Assembly (NCBI GenBank): GCA_964414015.1
Contig: CAYPUE010000004.1
Span: forward strand, 1-33,815
Reading direction: 5' to 3'
From: JAUSEW01 sp964414015
GTDB lineage: Bacteria; Patescibacteriota; Microgenomatia; Levybacterales; UBA12049
DNA length: 33,815 bases
The stretch's first letter is position 1, and every line of letters starts with the position of its first letter. Shown here piece by piece: positions 8,823 through 18,202 of the stretch. Under the pieces are notes generated by a model. It saw only the letters and a list, made by a program, of their open reading frames with translations, was not told the origin of the DNA and ran no database searches. The translations under genes were made by a program, and so were the position numbers.

Positions 8823-9778
8823 GTTGTCACTCCTTCAACAATTTTAATTACTAAATCTTGTTCCTTATTGGTTAGCTCATAATATAAGGGTAAGCACAAG
8901 ACCGACTTGGCCATATTTTCTGCCAGCGGACAGCTTTGGTTTCCAAAGATATTGTTTAATGATGGATAAAAGTATCTTCTCGGGAAGATGCCGTGCTTAT
9001 TAAGCGCTTCAATAATCCTTGTGGGATCGGAAGCACACGTAAAAGGATAATAACTCACATCTTTATAGTTTGTGCCAAATGCATTATTATATCTATCAAC
9101 TAGCTTCTGATACTTTGCAACTACCTTGTCTATATTTTGTAAATTACATAGTCCCATTGCCGCGTGGAGTTCAGACATTTTAGCGTTTATTCCTACTCCC
9201 TGAAAAGCATACTCACTCTTATAACCAAAATTTCTCATCCATCTTGCTTTTTCAGCTATTTCATCGTTATTGGTTACAACCGCGCCCCCTTCTGCTGTTT
9301 GAAAGATCTTGGTTGCGTGGAATGAAACGATGGACACATCCCCATAATTCATAATCGATTTACCTTTAACTTTGACTGCAAAAGCATGAGAAGCATCGTA
9401 AATAACCGGTCTTGCTTTAGTCATTTGAGGTATGCCGTAGGTGTGGGTTACTAAAGCTGGACTCTTGAATTCCTCGTCTAAATCAACAAACTTGGGCGTT
9501 ATACCTAGCCACATTGGAGCAGAAATAGTTGCAATAAAACTAAAGGGGGAAACATATATCTCTTTCTTAACATCCAATGTTTTTAGAGCGATTTCGATTG
9601 CCGAAGTGCCATTGGAGACGCAAACTACGTGTTTTACGCCCCAATAGGCTTTTAATTTATTTTCCAACTCTTGAACGAGATTTCCATCATTGGTTAACCA
9701 ATGATTCTTCCATATCTTTTTAAGATATTTATTATACTCTGTTAGAGACGGTAAATAAGTCCTAGAAACAAAGATCAT
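8819..9778 (-). CDS. DegT/DnrJ/EryC1/StrS sugar aminotransferase
   Basis: A 319-residue PLP-dependent enzyme, expected to turn a keto-sugar nucleotide into an amino sugar. Unlike the protein at 66-1277 it keeps the catalytic lysine, Lys157, in SFHATKIFQTAEGG. Asp128 in IYDASHAF should bind the pyridine nitrogen, and VSNGTSAIEIAL (54-65) is the phosphate-binding loop. The SFHATK form with a following EGG resembles the FdtB/QdtB branch that makes 3-amino-3,6-dideoxyhexoses, but regiochemistry cannot be settled by eye. It is somewhat shorter than the usual 360-380 residues, mostly at the C-terminal end. As first gene of the minus-strand unit it follows the divergent promoter region and sets the substrate for the downstream formyltransferase. 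Confidence 0.87.
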   Translation of the reverse strand: MIFVSRTYLPSLTEYNKYLKKIWKNHWLTNDGNLVQELENKLKAYWGVKHVVCVSNGTSAIEIALKTLDVKKEIYVSPFSFIATISAPMWLGITPKFVDLDEEFKSPALVTHTYGIPQMTKARPVIYDASHAFAVKVKGKSIMNYGDVSIVSFHATKIFQTAEGGAVVTNNDEIAEKARWMRNFGYKSEYAFQGVGINAKMSELHAAMGLCNLQNIDKVVAKYQKLVDRYNNAFGTNYKDVSYYPFTCASDPTRIIEALNKHGIFPRRYFYPSLNNIFGNQSCPLAENMAKSVLCLPLYYELTNKEQDLVIKIVEGVTT

Positions 9779-9845
9779 AATTATCTAAAAAATTTGAAAT
9801 TCATTCGCTCTTTTATCACACAATCCTAGCACACCAACTGTGCAA

Positions 9846-9875
9846 TTGCAATTCAGCATTTATTAATACTATAAT
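9846..9875 (+). promoter_or_regulatory. Probable sigma70-type promoter for the 9948 gene
   Basis: TTGCAA at 9846-9851 and a perfect TATAAT at 9870-9875 are separated by 18 nt. This predicts a transcript start near 9882 and a 65-nt leader before ATG 9948. The -35 box is part of the palindrome TGCAATTGCA (9841-9850), so a second TTGCAC reads toward the minus-strand cassette, but no good -10 lies at the right distance there. The whole 9779-9947 stretch is the only sizeable non-coding segment in the first 18 kb. Confidence 0.5.
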
Positions 9876-9947
9876 GTGAACTAACATTGCATCGTAGTTT
9901 CTCAATTAAGCTAAAAATAAAAGATCGAGCAAAATTGCACTAACTTT

Positions 9948-10952
9948 ATGATTGAATGGCCAAAAGTATCACTGACTCTATTTACCTTAAATGGGGGTGA
10001 AGGTGTAAGGAGGTGCTTGGAATCAGTTAGAAAACAAGTATACCCAAAAGATAAAATTGAAATTATTGTAATCGATAATAATTCTACAGATGACAGCGTA
10101 GACATAGCTAAAAAATACACAAAGAAAATAGTTGTCAACAGTAAGGATGGTTATTTAAATCGAGCAGAATCGATGAGAATGGCGACTGGCGACTTCGTTT
10201 TTATGATACTGGAACAAGATATTGAACTTAAAAGCGAGTATTTTCTTCAAAAGATGATTGGTCCATTAATTGAGGATAAAAGATTAGTTGCGAGTTTTAC
10301 AAGGGAGTATCCCAAAAAAGATCAGCCTTGGGTTACAAGATTTATTTCTTACCATCCGATACAATGCGATCCATTATTTGAGTATTTGACTCCGTCTTTA
10401 GAAAGCACAATTGTTGAACAAAAACAAAATTATTTTATCTGTAAATTTATTGAAGGTAAAATTCCTCCAGTAACGCATATGTTTTTTAGGGTTTCTGCTC
10501 TTAAAAAATCTGGCGTTTGGAATCAGGAAAGAGATGCCGATCACGATACCGTAATAAAACTTATAGAGTATGGATATAATTTATTTGCTTATGTTCCTGA
10601 TGCAGGTGATTATCATTATCATGCCAAAAATTTAAAAGAACTCATCGGGAAAAGAATAAGAAATTTAAATAGACATTATTTTATCTATCATGAAACTACC
10701 AAGTATAAATGGGTTGATATAAATAATAAACGAGAAGTAATAAAAATGATAGTATGGGTTCTTTACGCTAACTCATTAATTTTTCCAGCAATAAGAGGAA
10801 TTATTAGATTTATTAAGCATAGAGATTGGGCATTATTGCTAGAACCGGTTATTGCTGTTTCCGTAACGGATGTGCTTATTTGGACATTTTTAAGAAACAA
10901 AGCGGGAAGAAAAATGATTACCGATTCACTAAGATCTCTGATTCTAAAATAA
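9948..10952 (+). CDS. GT2 family glycosyltransferase, divergent
   Basis: A 334-residue GT-A transferase. The N-terminal part has VSLTLFTLNG, IIVIDNNSTDDS (39-50) and a GYLNRAESMRMATGDFV stretch that aligns with the usual glycine-rich donor loop. The metal-binding position reads LEQDIEL (88-94), so the common DxD is EQD here. The acceptor side is HMFFRVSALKKSGVW followed by DADHDTVIKLIEYGYN and a histidine-rich YHYHAKN near 220. Three weakly hydrophobic segments follow after residue 260. It is the first gene after the divergent promoter region; one base separates its stop from the carbamoyltransferase ATG. Confidence 0.82.
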   Translation: MIEWPKVSLTLFTLNGGEGVRRCLESVRKQVYPKDKIEIIVIDNNSTDDSVDIAKKYTKKIVVNSKDGYLNRAESMRMATGDFVFMILEQDIELKSEYFLQKMIGPLIEDKRLVASFTREYPKKDQPWVTRFISYHPIQCDPLFEYLTPSLESTIVEQKQNYFICKFIEGKIPPVTHMFFRVSALKKSGVWNQERDADHDTVIKLIEYGYNLFAYVPDAGDYHYHAKNLKELIGKRIRNLNRHYFIYHETTKYKWVDINNKREVIKMIVWVLYANSLIFPAIRGIIRFIKHRDWALLLEPVIAVSVTDVLIWTFLRNKAGRKMITDSLRSLILK

Positions 10953-10953
10953 C

Positions 10954-12678
10954 ATGAAAGTACTAGGGATTCATTTCCAGAGCCATGATACGTCTGTTGC
11001 CCTAGTCGAAAATGGCAATATATTGTACGCCGCTAGCAATGAACGTTTTTCAAGACGCAAAATGGACACCAATCCTCCTTTGGATGCTTTGAAAGATTGT
11101 CTTTCTTATTCAAAGACAAAACCACAAGATATTGATAGTGTTGTTTTCGTTGGGGATCCGTTTCCATATTCTTACCTGGGAAGGTTTAAAGAACTATCCT
11201 GGCCCCTTATTTTAACAAAAGGCAGATATCTTTTATGGTGGAGAAAACCGCATCTTATTCTCTGGGAGCTACTGCTCGCAACAGGAATTCCTAGCTTTCT
11301 CTATCGGGAAGTATTTCCCCGTATCTTAATAAAACAGCAGCTCAATGGATTTAAAGGGAAGTATTCGTACGTACATCATCATTTTGCTCACATGTACTCT
11401 GCTTACTATATGTCAGGATGGAAGGATTGTCTTGTCATGTGCAGCGAGGGTTCTGGATTTTCTGAAACCATGTCTATTTATCATGTAAAGCACGGGAAAT
11501 GGATAAAAGTGGCAGAAAATTATTTGCCTCATTCGGCAGGTAAATTTTATGAACTTGTTACTGTTATGTTAGGTTTTAATGTATTGAGGTATCCCGGAAA
11601 AATTACCGGATTGGCAGCATATGGTAACCCCAATACGGTATATGATGCAGTAAAAGATCTTTTATGGGTTGACGGTTTAAAGCTTAGGCTCAATTACAAA
11701 AAGTATTTAAAATGGAGAATTAACTATTCTCTTACGAAAACTTTACCGAAAGAGTTAAGGGGAAATAAGCGAGAAGATATTGCTGCTGCATTTCAAAAGA
11801 GACTTGAGGAATGCATAGTCGAAATTGTCAAAAAAGCAGTAATAAAAACTGAAGAGAAGAAGCTTTCGTTTGCAGGCGGAGTAGCGGCTAATGTTAAACT
11901 TAACCAAAAGTTGCATGAGAAAGCAGGAATAAATGAAATTTATATACATCAGGCAATGGGAGATGATGGTTTAGCTCTGGGTGCAGCATTGCACACGGCG
12001 TTTTCGAATGGATTTCAAATAAGGCAATCGGATAATGTTTATTTCGGACCGGATTTTAGCGAACGAGAAATTAAAAAGAGCTTAAATAAATTTAATTTAA
12101 AATTTAGTAAAGAAAAAAATATAGAGATAAAAATAGCAAAGCTCTTAGCAGAGAGTAAGATTGTGGCTAGGTTTAACGGAAGAATGGAATATGGGCCTAG
12201 AGCTTTGGGTAACAGATCTATTCTTTACAAAACGACAGACATAGGTGTTAATAATTGGCTTAATAAGCGCCTCAAAAAAAGATCGGATTTTATGCCTTTT
12301 GCTCCCGTGACTCTTGACTATTTTGCTAATAAATGTTTTAAAAATATTAAAGGAGCTGAATATGCTGCCCGATTTATGACAATTACTTTCGATGTCACGT
12401 CTTATATGAAAAAGCTTTCTCCTGCTGTTGTTCATGTAGATGGTACCGCAAGGCCGCAGATTATAAGAAGTAAAGATAATCCTAGTTATTATAGACTTCT
12501 TAAGGAGTATTTTAAACTAACAGGCATACCATCTCTTATAAATACAAGTTTTAATATGCATGAAGAGCCAATAGTATGCAGTCCGGATGATGCAATAGAA
12601 TCATTTTTAAGCGGAAGTCTGGATTATTTGGCAATTGGCAATTATCTAGTTAGCTATGGAGAAAATAATAAAAAATAG
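10954..12678 (+). CDS. NodU/CmcH-family O-carbamoyltransferase
   Basis: A 574-residue protein that should transfer a carbamoyl group from carbamoyl phosphate, through a carbamoyladenylate intermediate made with ATP, to a sugar hydroxyl. The N-terminal actin-like Kae1/TsaD-type domain opens with VLGIHFQSHDTSVALVENG and contains the metal-binding HHHFAHMYSAYY (141-152). FAGGVAANVKLN near 307 is the ATP loop. The C-terminal YrdC-like domain has GRMEYGPRALGNRSIL (about 409-424), followed by the INTSFNMHEEPIVCSPDDA motif near 528-546. Length and motif order fit NodU, CmcH and TobZ. It sits one base after a GT2 and overlaps the next gene by 23 nt, so the target is probably a residue of the polysaccharide made here. 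Confidence 0.92.
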   Translation: MKVLGIHFQSHDTSVALVENGNILYAASNERFSRRKMDTNPPLDALKDCLSYSKTKPQDIDSVVFVGDPFPYSYLGRFKELSWPLILTKGRYLLWWRKPHLILWELLLATGIPSFLYREVFPRILIKQQLNGFKGKYSYVHHHFAHMYSAYYMSGWKDCLVMCSEGSGFSETMSIYHVKHGKWIKVAENYLPHSAGKFYELVTVMLGFNVLRYPGKITGLAAYGNPNTVYDAVKDLLWVDGLKLRLNYKKYLKWRINYSLTKTLPKELRGNKREDIAAAFQKRLEECIVEIVKKAVIKTEEKKLSFAGGVAANVKLNQKLHEKAGINEIYIHQAMGDDGLALGAALHTAFSNGFQIRQSDNVYFGPDFSEREIKKSLNKFNLKFSKEKNIEIKIAKLLAESKIVARFNGRMEYGPRALGNRSILYKTTDIGVNNWLNKRLKKRSDFMPFAPVTLDYFANKCFKNIKGAEYAARFMTITFDVTSYMKKLSPAVVHVDGTARPQIIRSKDNPSYYRLLKEYFKLTGIPSLINTSFNMHEEPIVCSPDDAIESFLSGSLDYLAIGNYLVSYGENNKK

Positions 12679-15600
12679 CAAAGTTTTCGAAATAGTATTG
12701 ATTTTTATCTTGTCTCTTACCCCATTAATATGGTTGCGAAATGGGCAAGTGATACTGGGACATGATTCGGGTTTTAGATTAGACCTACTTGAATATTGGA
12801 AAAACCTCTTTTATTCCTGGAACCCAATTCCCAATTTCGGTACCGACTGGTCTATATTTAAGGGCTTCCTTATCACACAGTTTCCTGAAACCTTCTTTTC
12901 AGCGTTAACAGAATCACTTTCAACCGGTGAAAAACTCACTTTTGTTTTTTGGTTCTTTATGATCGGGATTTCCTTTTATATATTTATAAATTCGTTTTTC
13001 TCAGAAAAGAAATATTGGGTCATGAGGGTTTTGGGAAGTACATTCTACATGTATAATTTTTTTATTTTGCAGGGATGGTTTATTGTAGAGCGGGCAAAAT
13101 TTTCTACTTTTGCAGCATTGCCGCTTGGTTTTTTAGTAATTTATAAAACACTTACGAAGCAATATTCTCTAATCAAGGGGGTTGCATTTTTCTCATTACT
13201 TCTTTTTGTTTTCAACGGAGGTGGAGCTCCGACATTTCTCGGTGCGCCTATTTTGTTATATGGGATTTCAATCTTAAGCTTAACTTATATAAATATTGTT
13301 AATCATGGAATAAAGGAAATATGGTATTCAGCAAGACTAGTAGCGCTTTTTCTGATTGGCTCGGTTCTTCTTAATGCATATTGGATTTTGCCTCAGTTTT
13401 CTTTATTTCTTAATAGTTACGTGTTTTCTCTTGCAAATATGGGGGGTATTGAAGGAATTTTAGGATGGGAGGCCACTATAAGCAAAAATGCGAGTTTTCT
13501 GAATCTATTCAGACTGCAGGGAATTCCCGACTGGTACGATAATGCTTTTCATCCCTATGCATCCGAATTTCTCCATAATCCATTTCTTGTCGTTTTTAGT
13601 TTCACATTCATTATAGTAATTTTATTAGGTCTATTACTTCGCCGTAAATTTCCAAAAGAGCAAAGAAAAGACAATGTATTTCTTATATTTTTCCTCATTT
13701 TTTTAGTCGGACTAATATTTACAGCAGGGTCGCATCCGCCTTTCGGGGAAATCTACGCTCTTTTTATAAAATACATTCCAGGATTTACTATTTTCAGATC
13801 GTCATTTTATAAATTTGGAGCAATATTGTGGTTTCCAATGATATTTCTATTTGCATATAGTCTGAATATGCTGCTGATTCGCTACATCAAACATAAAATT
13901 TACTACAGAATGATTGGAATTCTTGCAATTTTTTTTATTCTTTTATATCACTATCCTTTCTTCGCGGTAAATTTTTTCTTATGGAATAAGCCATTTACAA
14001 CAAAGATACAATTGCCTGCTTACGTAACAGAAATGAGTAACTACATTCATAATAAAACAAATGAATATGAAAAAATATTAATGCTGCCTTCCATAGATGA
14101 TTTCGATGCATATGAATGGGGTTATTTTAGTCTTGATTCTTTGCCGACATTATTAGTTAATAGACCTTTTATTAAAGAACCGGGTACAGCGATAGGTATT
14201 TCGAATCAAATATATAAAGCAATTGTTGAAAAAGACAATAATACGTTTCTATATTTGACCGGCGTTTTTGGAATTAAAAAAATTTTATGGCAGGACGATC
14301 TTCTGTCTCAAGGAAAAATTATAACATCCCAGGAATTTGAGCCGACCAAGCAAAAATTATTGCAGATGCAAGGAGTTTCAGTAGAGAAATCTATAGGTAA
14401 ATGGACATTATATGATATAAAATCACCTTATTTTTTACCATTTATATATTCTCCTACGACGCTCAGTTATTCGGATTTCAATATGGAATACTTCCTTAAC
14501 TCAATCAAAGATAACAATCAAGCTATCATGTTATCTTCTCCTCGTAATGAACAAACCTTGAATAATTTAAAATCTTTTGTTAACGATATAAAATTGAAAG
14601 CAGAATGTATAGCGTGTACAGGCGACTTTATTGGTTTTTCGCAAGGAAAAAGAATTTTGCAGTTTATTCCTAAAATAACGCTGCTTCCAGATTCAGTTTT
14701 CTATCCCTACATTGAATGGGAAGAGGGGCAAATGCTTAGAAGTACCAATGGAGACAAAAGTAAACTTGTTGATACCTATTTATCGTTATCAAATAAACGT
14801 TTTGCGGAGTATTTTGAGATAATTAAACGAACCTCCAAAACAAGATCCCAAAATCTCATAGAAGAGACAATAAAAAAGTATAAAACCGCCATATCATCGG
14901 CGATAAAGGAGGCAGGTGAAGCTAATGAAAGCGAGAGGAATTCCGATTATATAAAAATTTATTTATATTTGGCGCAGCAAGAACAATATATAACACTGCC
15001 ATTTTACAAGTCTAGTATAGATATTCGTGAATATATCGATATTATAGGCTACATTAACAAAAATATTGCATATATTGAAAACAAGGCATGGATCACTAAA
15101 TCCATGAATGACTTGAAATATGAATTTAGTATAAGCAGCATTGGTAATTATAAATTTGAAGTAGGTAATTCGCAGCAATATCCTGAAGGAATTTACTTAG
15201 ATGGAAGCGCTGTGTATCAATCAATAAATCTCATTATACGGGAAGGGATTCATTATGTGGAGCTAAAATATCCACAGCAACAGAATCTGTTTGCAGATAT
15301 CGATAATGGCGAAGGGAAAACGATATATCTTAAACCTAACGAAAAGGTAAAATTTGGGATAGATAGCTTCAATGCAAAAAATATATATGAAATAAGTTTT
15401 GAATATAAATTAATTGACGGTGATGTGCCAAATTTTTCCGTATATCAGTATAGAAACGGAATGGAAAATAAGCAAATAGCAAAAAAACTAAAAACATTGT
15501 ACGCTGATTACAAAAGGGTATGGAATAAGTTTGATTATGTTTTTACTCCCTATCCTGGTTTTGATCAGGCCGGCATGTCTATATTTATTCTCGATACGAA

Positions 15601-16069
15601 AGATAGTGTCAAGAAAAGCGTTTTTGAAATAAAAAATTTTAAGGTTACTCAGGTATTTATTCCTGATGTATTCTTAACTAGGGAAATAACACCCAATACG
15701 TTCTCAACGCCTAAAATTTCATATACGAGCATAAACCCAACAAAATATATCGCCCATATCCAAGGAGCATCAGCTAATTTCATCTTAGGTTTTCAAGAAA
15801 ATTACAATACGGGCTGGAAGATTTATTATGCAGACAAAAAAAATTCGGACATTGGTGATTTGATTATGCAGTCTTATCTTCCAGAAAAAAACCATTTTAT
15901 TACAAACCAATATACGAACTCCTGGCTTATTGATAGGAAAGGTACATACGACATAATTGTTGAATATGTTCCCCAGCGAATTACGTATATCGGTATTATC
16001 GTTTCCTTAATATCTCTATCGGGTTGCTTGGTTTATATTGTATCGAGCCGATTTAAAAATGAAAATTAA
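12656..16069 (+). CDS. Large AftD/YfhO-like GT-C membrane protein with extracytoplasmic domain
   Basis: A 1137-residue protein. The first helix (about 10-27) is followed by ILGHDSGFRLDLLEYW (33-48), an acidic first loop typical of GT-C enzymes. About ten to twelve helices reach to residue 450. Within them, HPPFGEIYALFIKYIPGF (about 360-377) plus FRSSFYKFG match a motif shared by AftD arabinofuranosyltransferases and YfhO-type proteins. Residues 450-1100 form a long extracytoplasmic region rich in beta strands, likely carbohydrate-binding or sandwich modules, and a last helix lies near 1108-1130. It starts inside the carbamoyltransferase gene (ATG 12656). A donor such as a polyprenyl-phosphate sugar is likely from the family; the sugar is unknown. 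The protein at 16573 repeats the loop and PPFG motifs. Confidence 0.75.
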   Translation: MEKIIKNSKVFEIVLIFILSLTPLIWLRNGQVILGHDSGFRLDLLEYWKNLFYSWNPIPNFGTDWSIFKGFLITQFPETFFSALTESLSTGEKLTFVFWFFMIGISFYIFINSFFSEKKYWVMRVLGSTFYMYNFFILQGWFIVERAKFSTFAALPLGFLVIYKTLTKQYSLIKGVAFFSLLLFVFNGGGAPTFLGAPILLYGISILSLTYINIVNHGIKEIWYSARLVALFLIGSVLLNAYWILPQFSLFLNSYVFSLANMGGIEGILGWEATISKNASFLNLFRLQGIPDWYDNAFHPYASEFLHNPFLVVFSFTFIIVILLGLLLRRKFPKEQRKDNVFLIFFLIFLVGLIFTAGSHPPFGEIYALFIKYIPGFTIFRSSFYKFGAILWFPMIFLFAYSLNMLLIRYIKHKIYYRMIGILAIFFILLYHYPFFAVNFFLWNKPFTTKIQLPAYVTEMSNYIHNKTNEYEKILMLPSIDDFDAYEWGYFSLDSLPTLLVNRPFIKEPGTAIGISNQIYKAIVEKDNNTFLYLTGVFGIKKILWQDDLLSQGKIITSQEFEPTKQKLLQMQGVSVEKSIGKWTLYDIKSPYFLPFIYSPTTLSYSDFNMEYFLNSIKDNNQAIMLSSPRNEQTLNNLKSFVNDIKLKAECIACTGDFIGFSQGKRILQFIPKITLLPDSVFYPYIEWEEGQMLRSTNGDKSKLVDTYLSLSNKRFAEYFEIIKRTSKTRSQNLIEETIKKYKTAISSAIKEAGEANESERNSDYIKIYLYLAQQEQYITLPFYKSSIDIREYIDIIGYINKNIAYIENKAWITKSMNDLKYEFSISSIGNYKFEVGNSQQYPEGIYLDGSAVYQSINLIIREGIHYVELKYPQQQNLFADIDNGEGKTIYLKPNEKVKFGIDSFNAKNIYEISFEYKLIDGDVPNFSVYQYRNGMENKQIAKKLKTLYADYKRVWNKFDYVFTPYPGFDQAGMSIFILDTKDSVKKSVFEIKNFKVTQVFIPDVFLTREITPNTFSTPKISYTSINPTKYIAHIQGASANFILGFQENYNTGWKIYYADKKNSDIGDLIMQSYLPEKNHFITNQYTNSWLIDRKGTYDIIVEYVPQRITYIGIIVSLISLSGCLVYIVSSRFKNEN

Positions 16070-16571
16070 AAGCATAAAATATATTTTGCTATTATTACTC
16101 CTTTTTATCTTTAAAGACTTCTGGGGAATTCCTTATTTCAATTTAGTGCTTACGTATAAAAAAGTATTGATGTTTTTCTTAGTGTTTTTGGGGATATTTA
16201 TGCTCTATGATATTAAGAGTTTGTTTATAAGCAATGAGCTGATACGGAAATACAAGAAGTATATTTTGATCGTTCTTTTGTTTATTCTTTTTACTATTCT
16301 TTCCAAATTACCGTATATCAATATTGTTTTATCGCCTTGGGAGGTCTTTCTAACTACATGGATTATAAGCATATATCTTTTAAAGGCCAAGAGTGGGATT
16401 AGTTACTTATTTGCCCTGCTGTTCGTGCTGGGCGCATTGACACTTGTGTTAATTGGCAGAATGGATATAGCAGAACAGATAGTGAATTTGGTATATGTAT
16501 TACTGGTAGTTGGGTTTATTCAGGATGCGTACTTGTATCTTTGTTCACTTAAGAAAGGAGTAGGACATTAG
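16059..16571 (+). CDS. Small polytopic membrane protein, unknown function
   Basis: A 170-residue protein with five or six hydrophobic segments (about 8-20, 27-47, 66-84, 90-108, 118-133, 138-160) and short basic loops such as RKYKKY. I recognise no family. ATG 16059 lies 8 nt upstream of the previous gene's TAA and is preferred over an in-frame TTG at 16038. AGAAAGGAG near its 3' end (16552-16560) could serve as ribosome binding site for the following gene, which starts two bases after this stop. The following protein lacks the N-terminal helix that its relative at 12656 has, so this small protein may supply helices to it or the pair may be a split gene; that is speculation. Confidence 0.6.
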   Translation: MKIKSIKYILLLLLLFIFKDFWGIPYFNLVLTYKKVLMFFLVFLGIFMLYDIKSLFISNELIRKYKKYILIVLLFILFTILSKLPYINIVLSPWEVFLTTWIISIYLLKAKSGISYLFALLFVLGALTLVLIGRMDIAEQIVNLVYVLLVVGFIQDAYLYLCSLKKGVGH

Positions 16572-16572
16572 A

Positions 16573-18102
16573 GTGGAACACGTTCCTTTTCTTAATTGGT
16601 TCAACAATAAGATAATCATTGGTGGAGATTGGCGGTTTTTCTGGCCGGAAACCATCAGGGGTTTTATTCATTTACCTTTAGCATGGGATTCAAGCCTTAA
16701 TACCGGATTAGGGGTTCTTGGATTAAAAACTCTTTGGATAGATAGCTATCTGGGTTTAACTTCAATTTTGGGACTGCTTGGATTTTCTTGGACGGTTATT
16801 ACCGTAATGCTTTGGCTTTTGCCTTGTATATTAATCTCATTTATTTCCTCGGTAATTCTCTACAGAAGGCTATTCGCGGATAAATTTCCCTACCCATTAA
16901 TCGCGGGAATAATTTATGCGTCAAACATATATATTTTGATGATTATAAGCGGCGGACAACTAGGCGTAGCGCTTGCTTATTCCTTACTGCCTTTAGTATT
17001 TTTAACGTTTACTAATTTAATTAGCAAGTTTTCCCTAAAGAGATGTATTGTTTGCGGTTTAACCCTAGGGTTTCAGATGCTTCTTGATCCAAGGCTTTCC
17101 TATATAGCGGCTGTAGCTATCTTCATTTACCTTTTATTTAATTTACAAAGAAGTAAAATCGGAGTGCAATTTTTGTTTTCATTTTTAACTCCTCTCATTA
17201 TTGCGATATTACTGCACGGTTTTTGGATTATTCCAAGTATAGTAATTGGATCCTCGTCTATTCCTATGGAACTTAGTAATTTGTCCGGTTTAAAATTTTT
17301 TAGCTTTGCTGATTTCTCTCATTCCCTGTCTTTACTTCATCCAAATTGGCCGGAAAATATTTTTGGAAAAACCTATTTCCTTCAGCCGGAATTCATTATC
17401 CTTCCGATCTTGGCTTATTTAAGCTTAATATTTGTCTTAAAACAAAATCGAACTATTTTATTTTTTATTGTTTTAGGACTTTTAGGCGTTTTTCTAGCGA
17501 AAGGAATAAATCCGCCTTTCGGTATTCTTTATGAGGAGTTATTTAAATATCTTCCGGGATTTACTCTTTTTAGAGATTCGACAAAGTTTTACATTCTTGT
17601 GGCTTTTTCTTACTCCATGCTTATACCTTTTACCTTAAGAAAAATTTCAGACAAAATGTCAGGAAATTCTAAGAACATTTATTACTTAATACCTTTTATT
17701 TTCTTGCTATTATGGATGGTTTCTATAAGACCGCTGTTTTTAGGACAATTACAGGGTATTTTCAAGCCAGAAACTATGCCAAATGAATATGTTAGCTTTA
17801 AAAACTTACTATCCAGAGAGAATGATTTCTATCGGACATTATGGATTCCGCAAGTGCCAAGATTAGGTTATTTTTCCAACATGCATCCGGCAATCAATTC
17901 TCAAGAACTTTTCAGAGAATCGAACGCTGTTCTTGTAATCCAACAACTTCAGAAACCTGATGCGAAAAAAACATTGCAAGAACTGGCTATAAAATATATT
18001 GTAGTTCCCTACGATTCCAAAGGGGAGATGTTTATTAAAGACCGAAAATATGATGAAAGGCAATATGATCAAACTACAGCGTCGTTAAGAAATATAAAAT
18101 GG
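16573..18102 (+). CDS. YfhO/AftD-like GT-C membrane protein, 3' end lost in assembly gap
   Basis: At least 510 residues are visible before the run of N. The acidic loop IIGGDWRFFWPETIRGF (15-31) is followed by about twelve helices. NPPFGILYEELFKYLPGF (about 312-329) and TLFRDSTKFYI repeat the signature of the 1137-residue protein upstream, so the two are paralogues in tandem. After residue 400 the sequence becomes soluble and extracytoplasmic, and it is still open at the gap. The start is GTG 16573, with a purine-rich AAAGGAG about 12 nt upstream. The helix that normally precedes the acidic loop is missing. The few codons after the gap up to a stop at 18241-18243 are not part of this gene, because they lie in another frame of the next transferase. 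Confidence 0.72.
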
Positions 18103-18202
18103 NNNNNNNNNNNNNNNNNNNNNNNNNNNNNNNNNNNNNNNNNNNNNNNNNNNNNNNNNNNNNNNNNNNNNNNNNNNNNNNNNNNNNNNNNNNNNNNNNN
18201 NN
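18103..18202. other. Assembly gap of 100 N
   Basis: Exactly 100 N, the usual placeholder for a scaffold gap of unknown length. The 3' end of the YfhO-like gene and the 5' end of the next GT2 are missing. Additional genes may be hidden. Confidence 0.98.
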
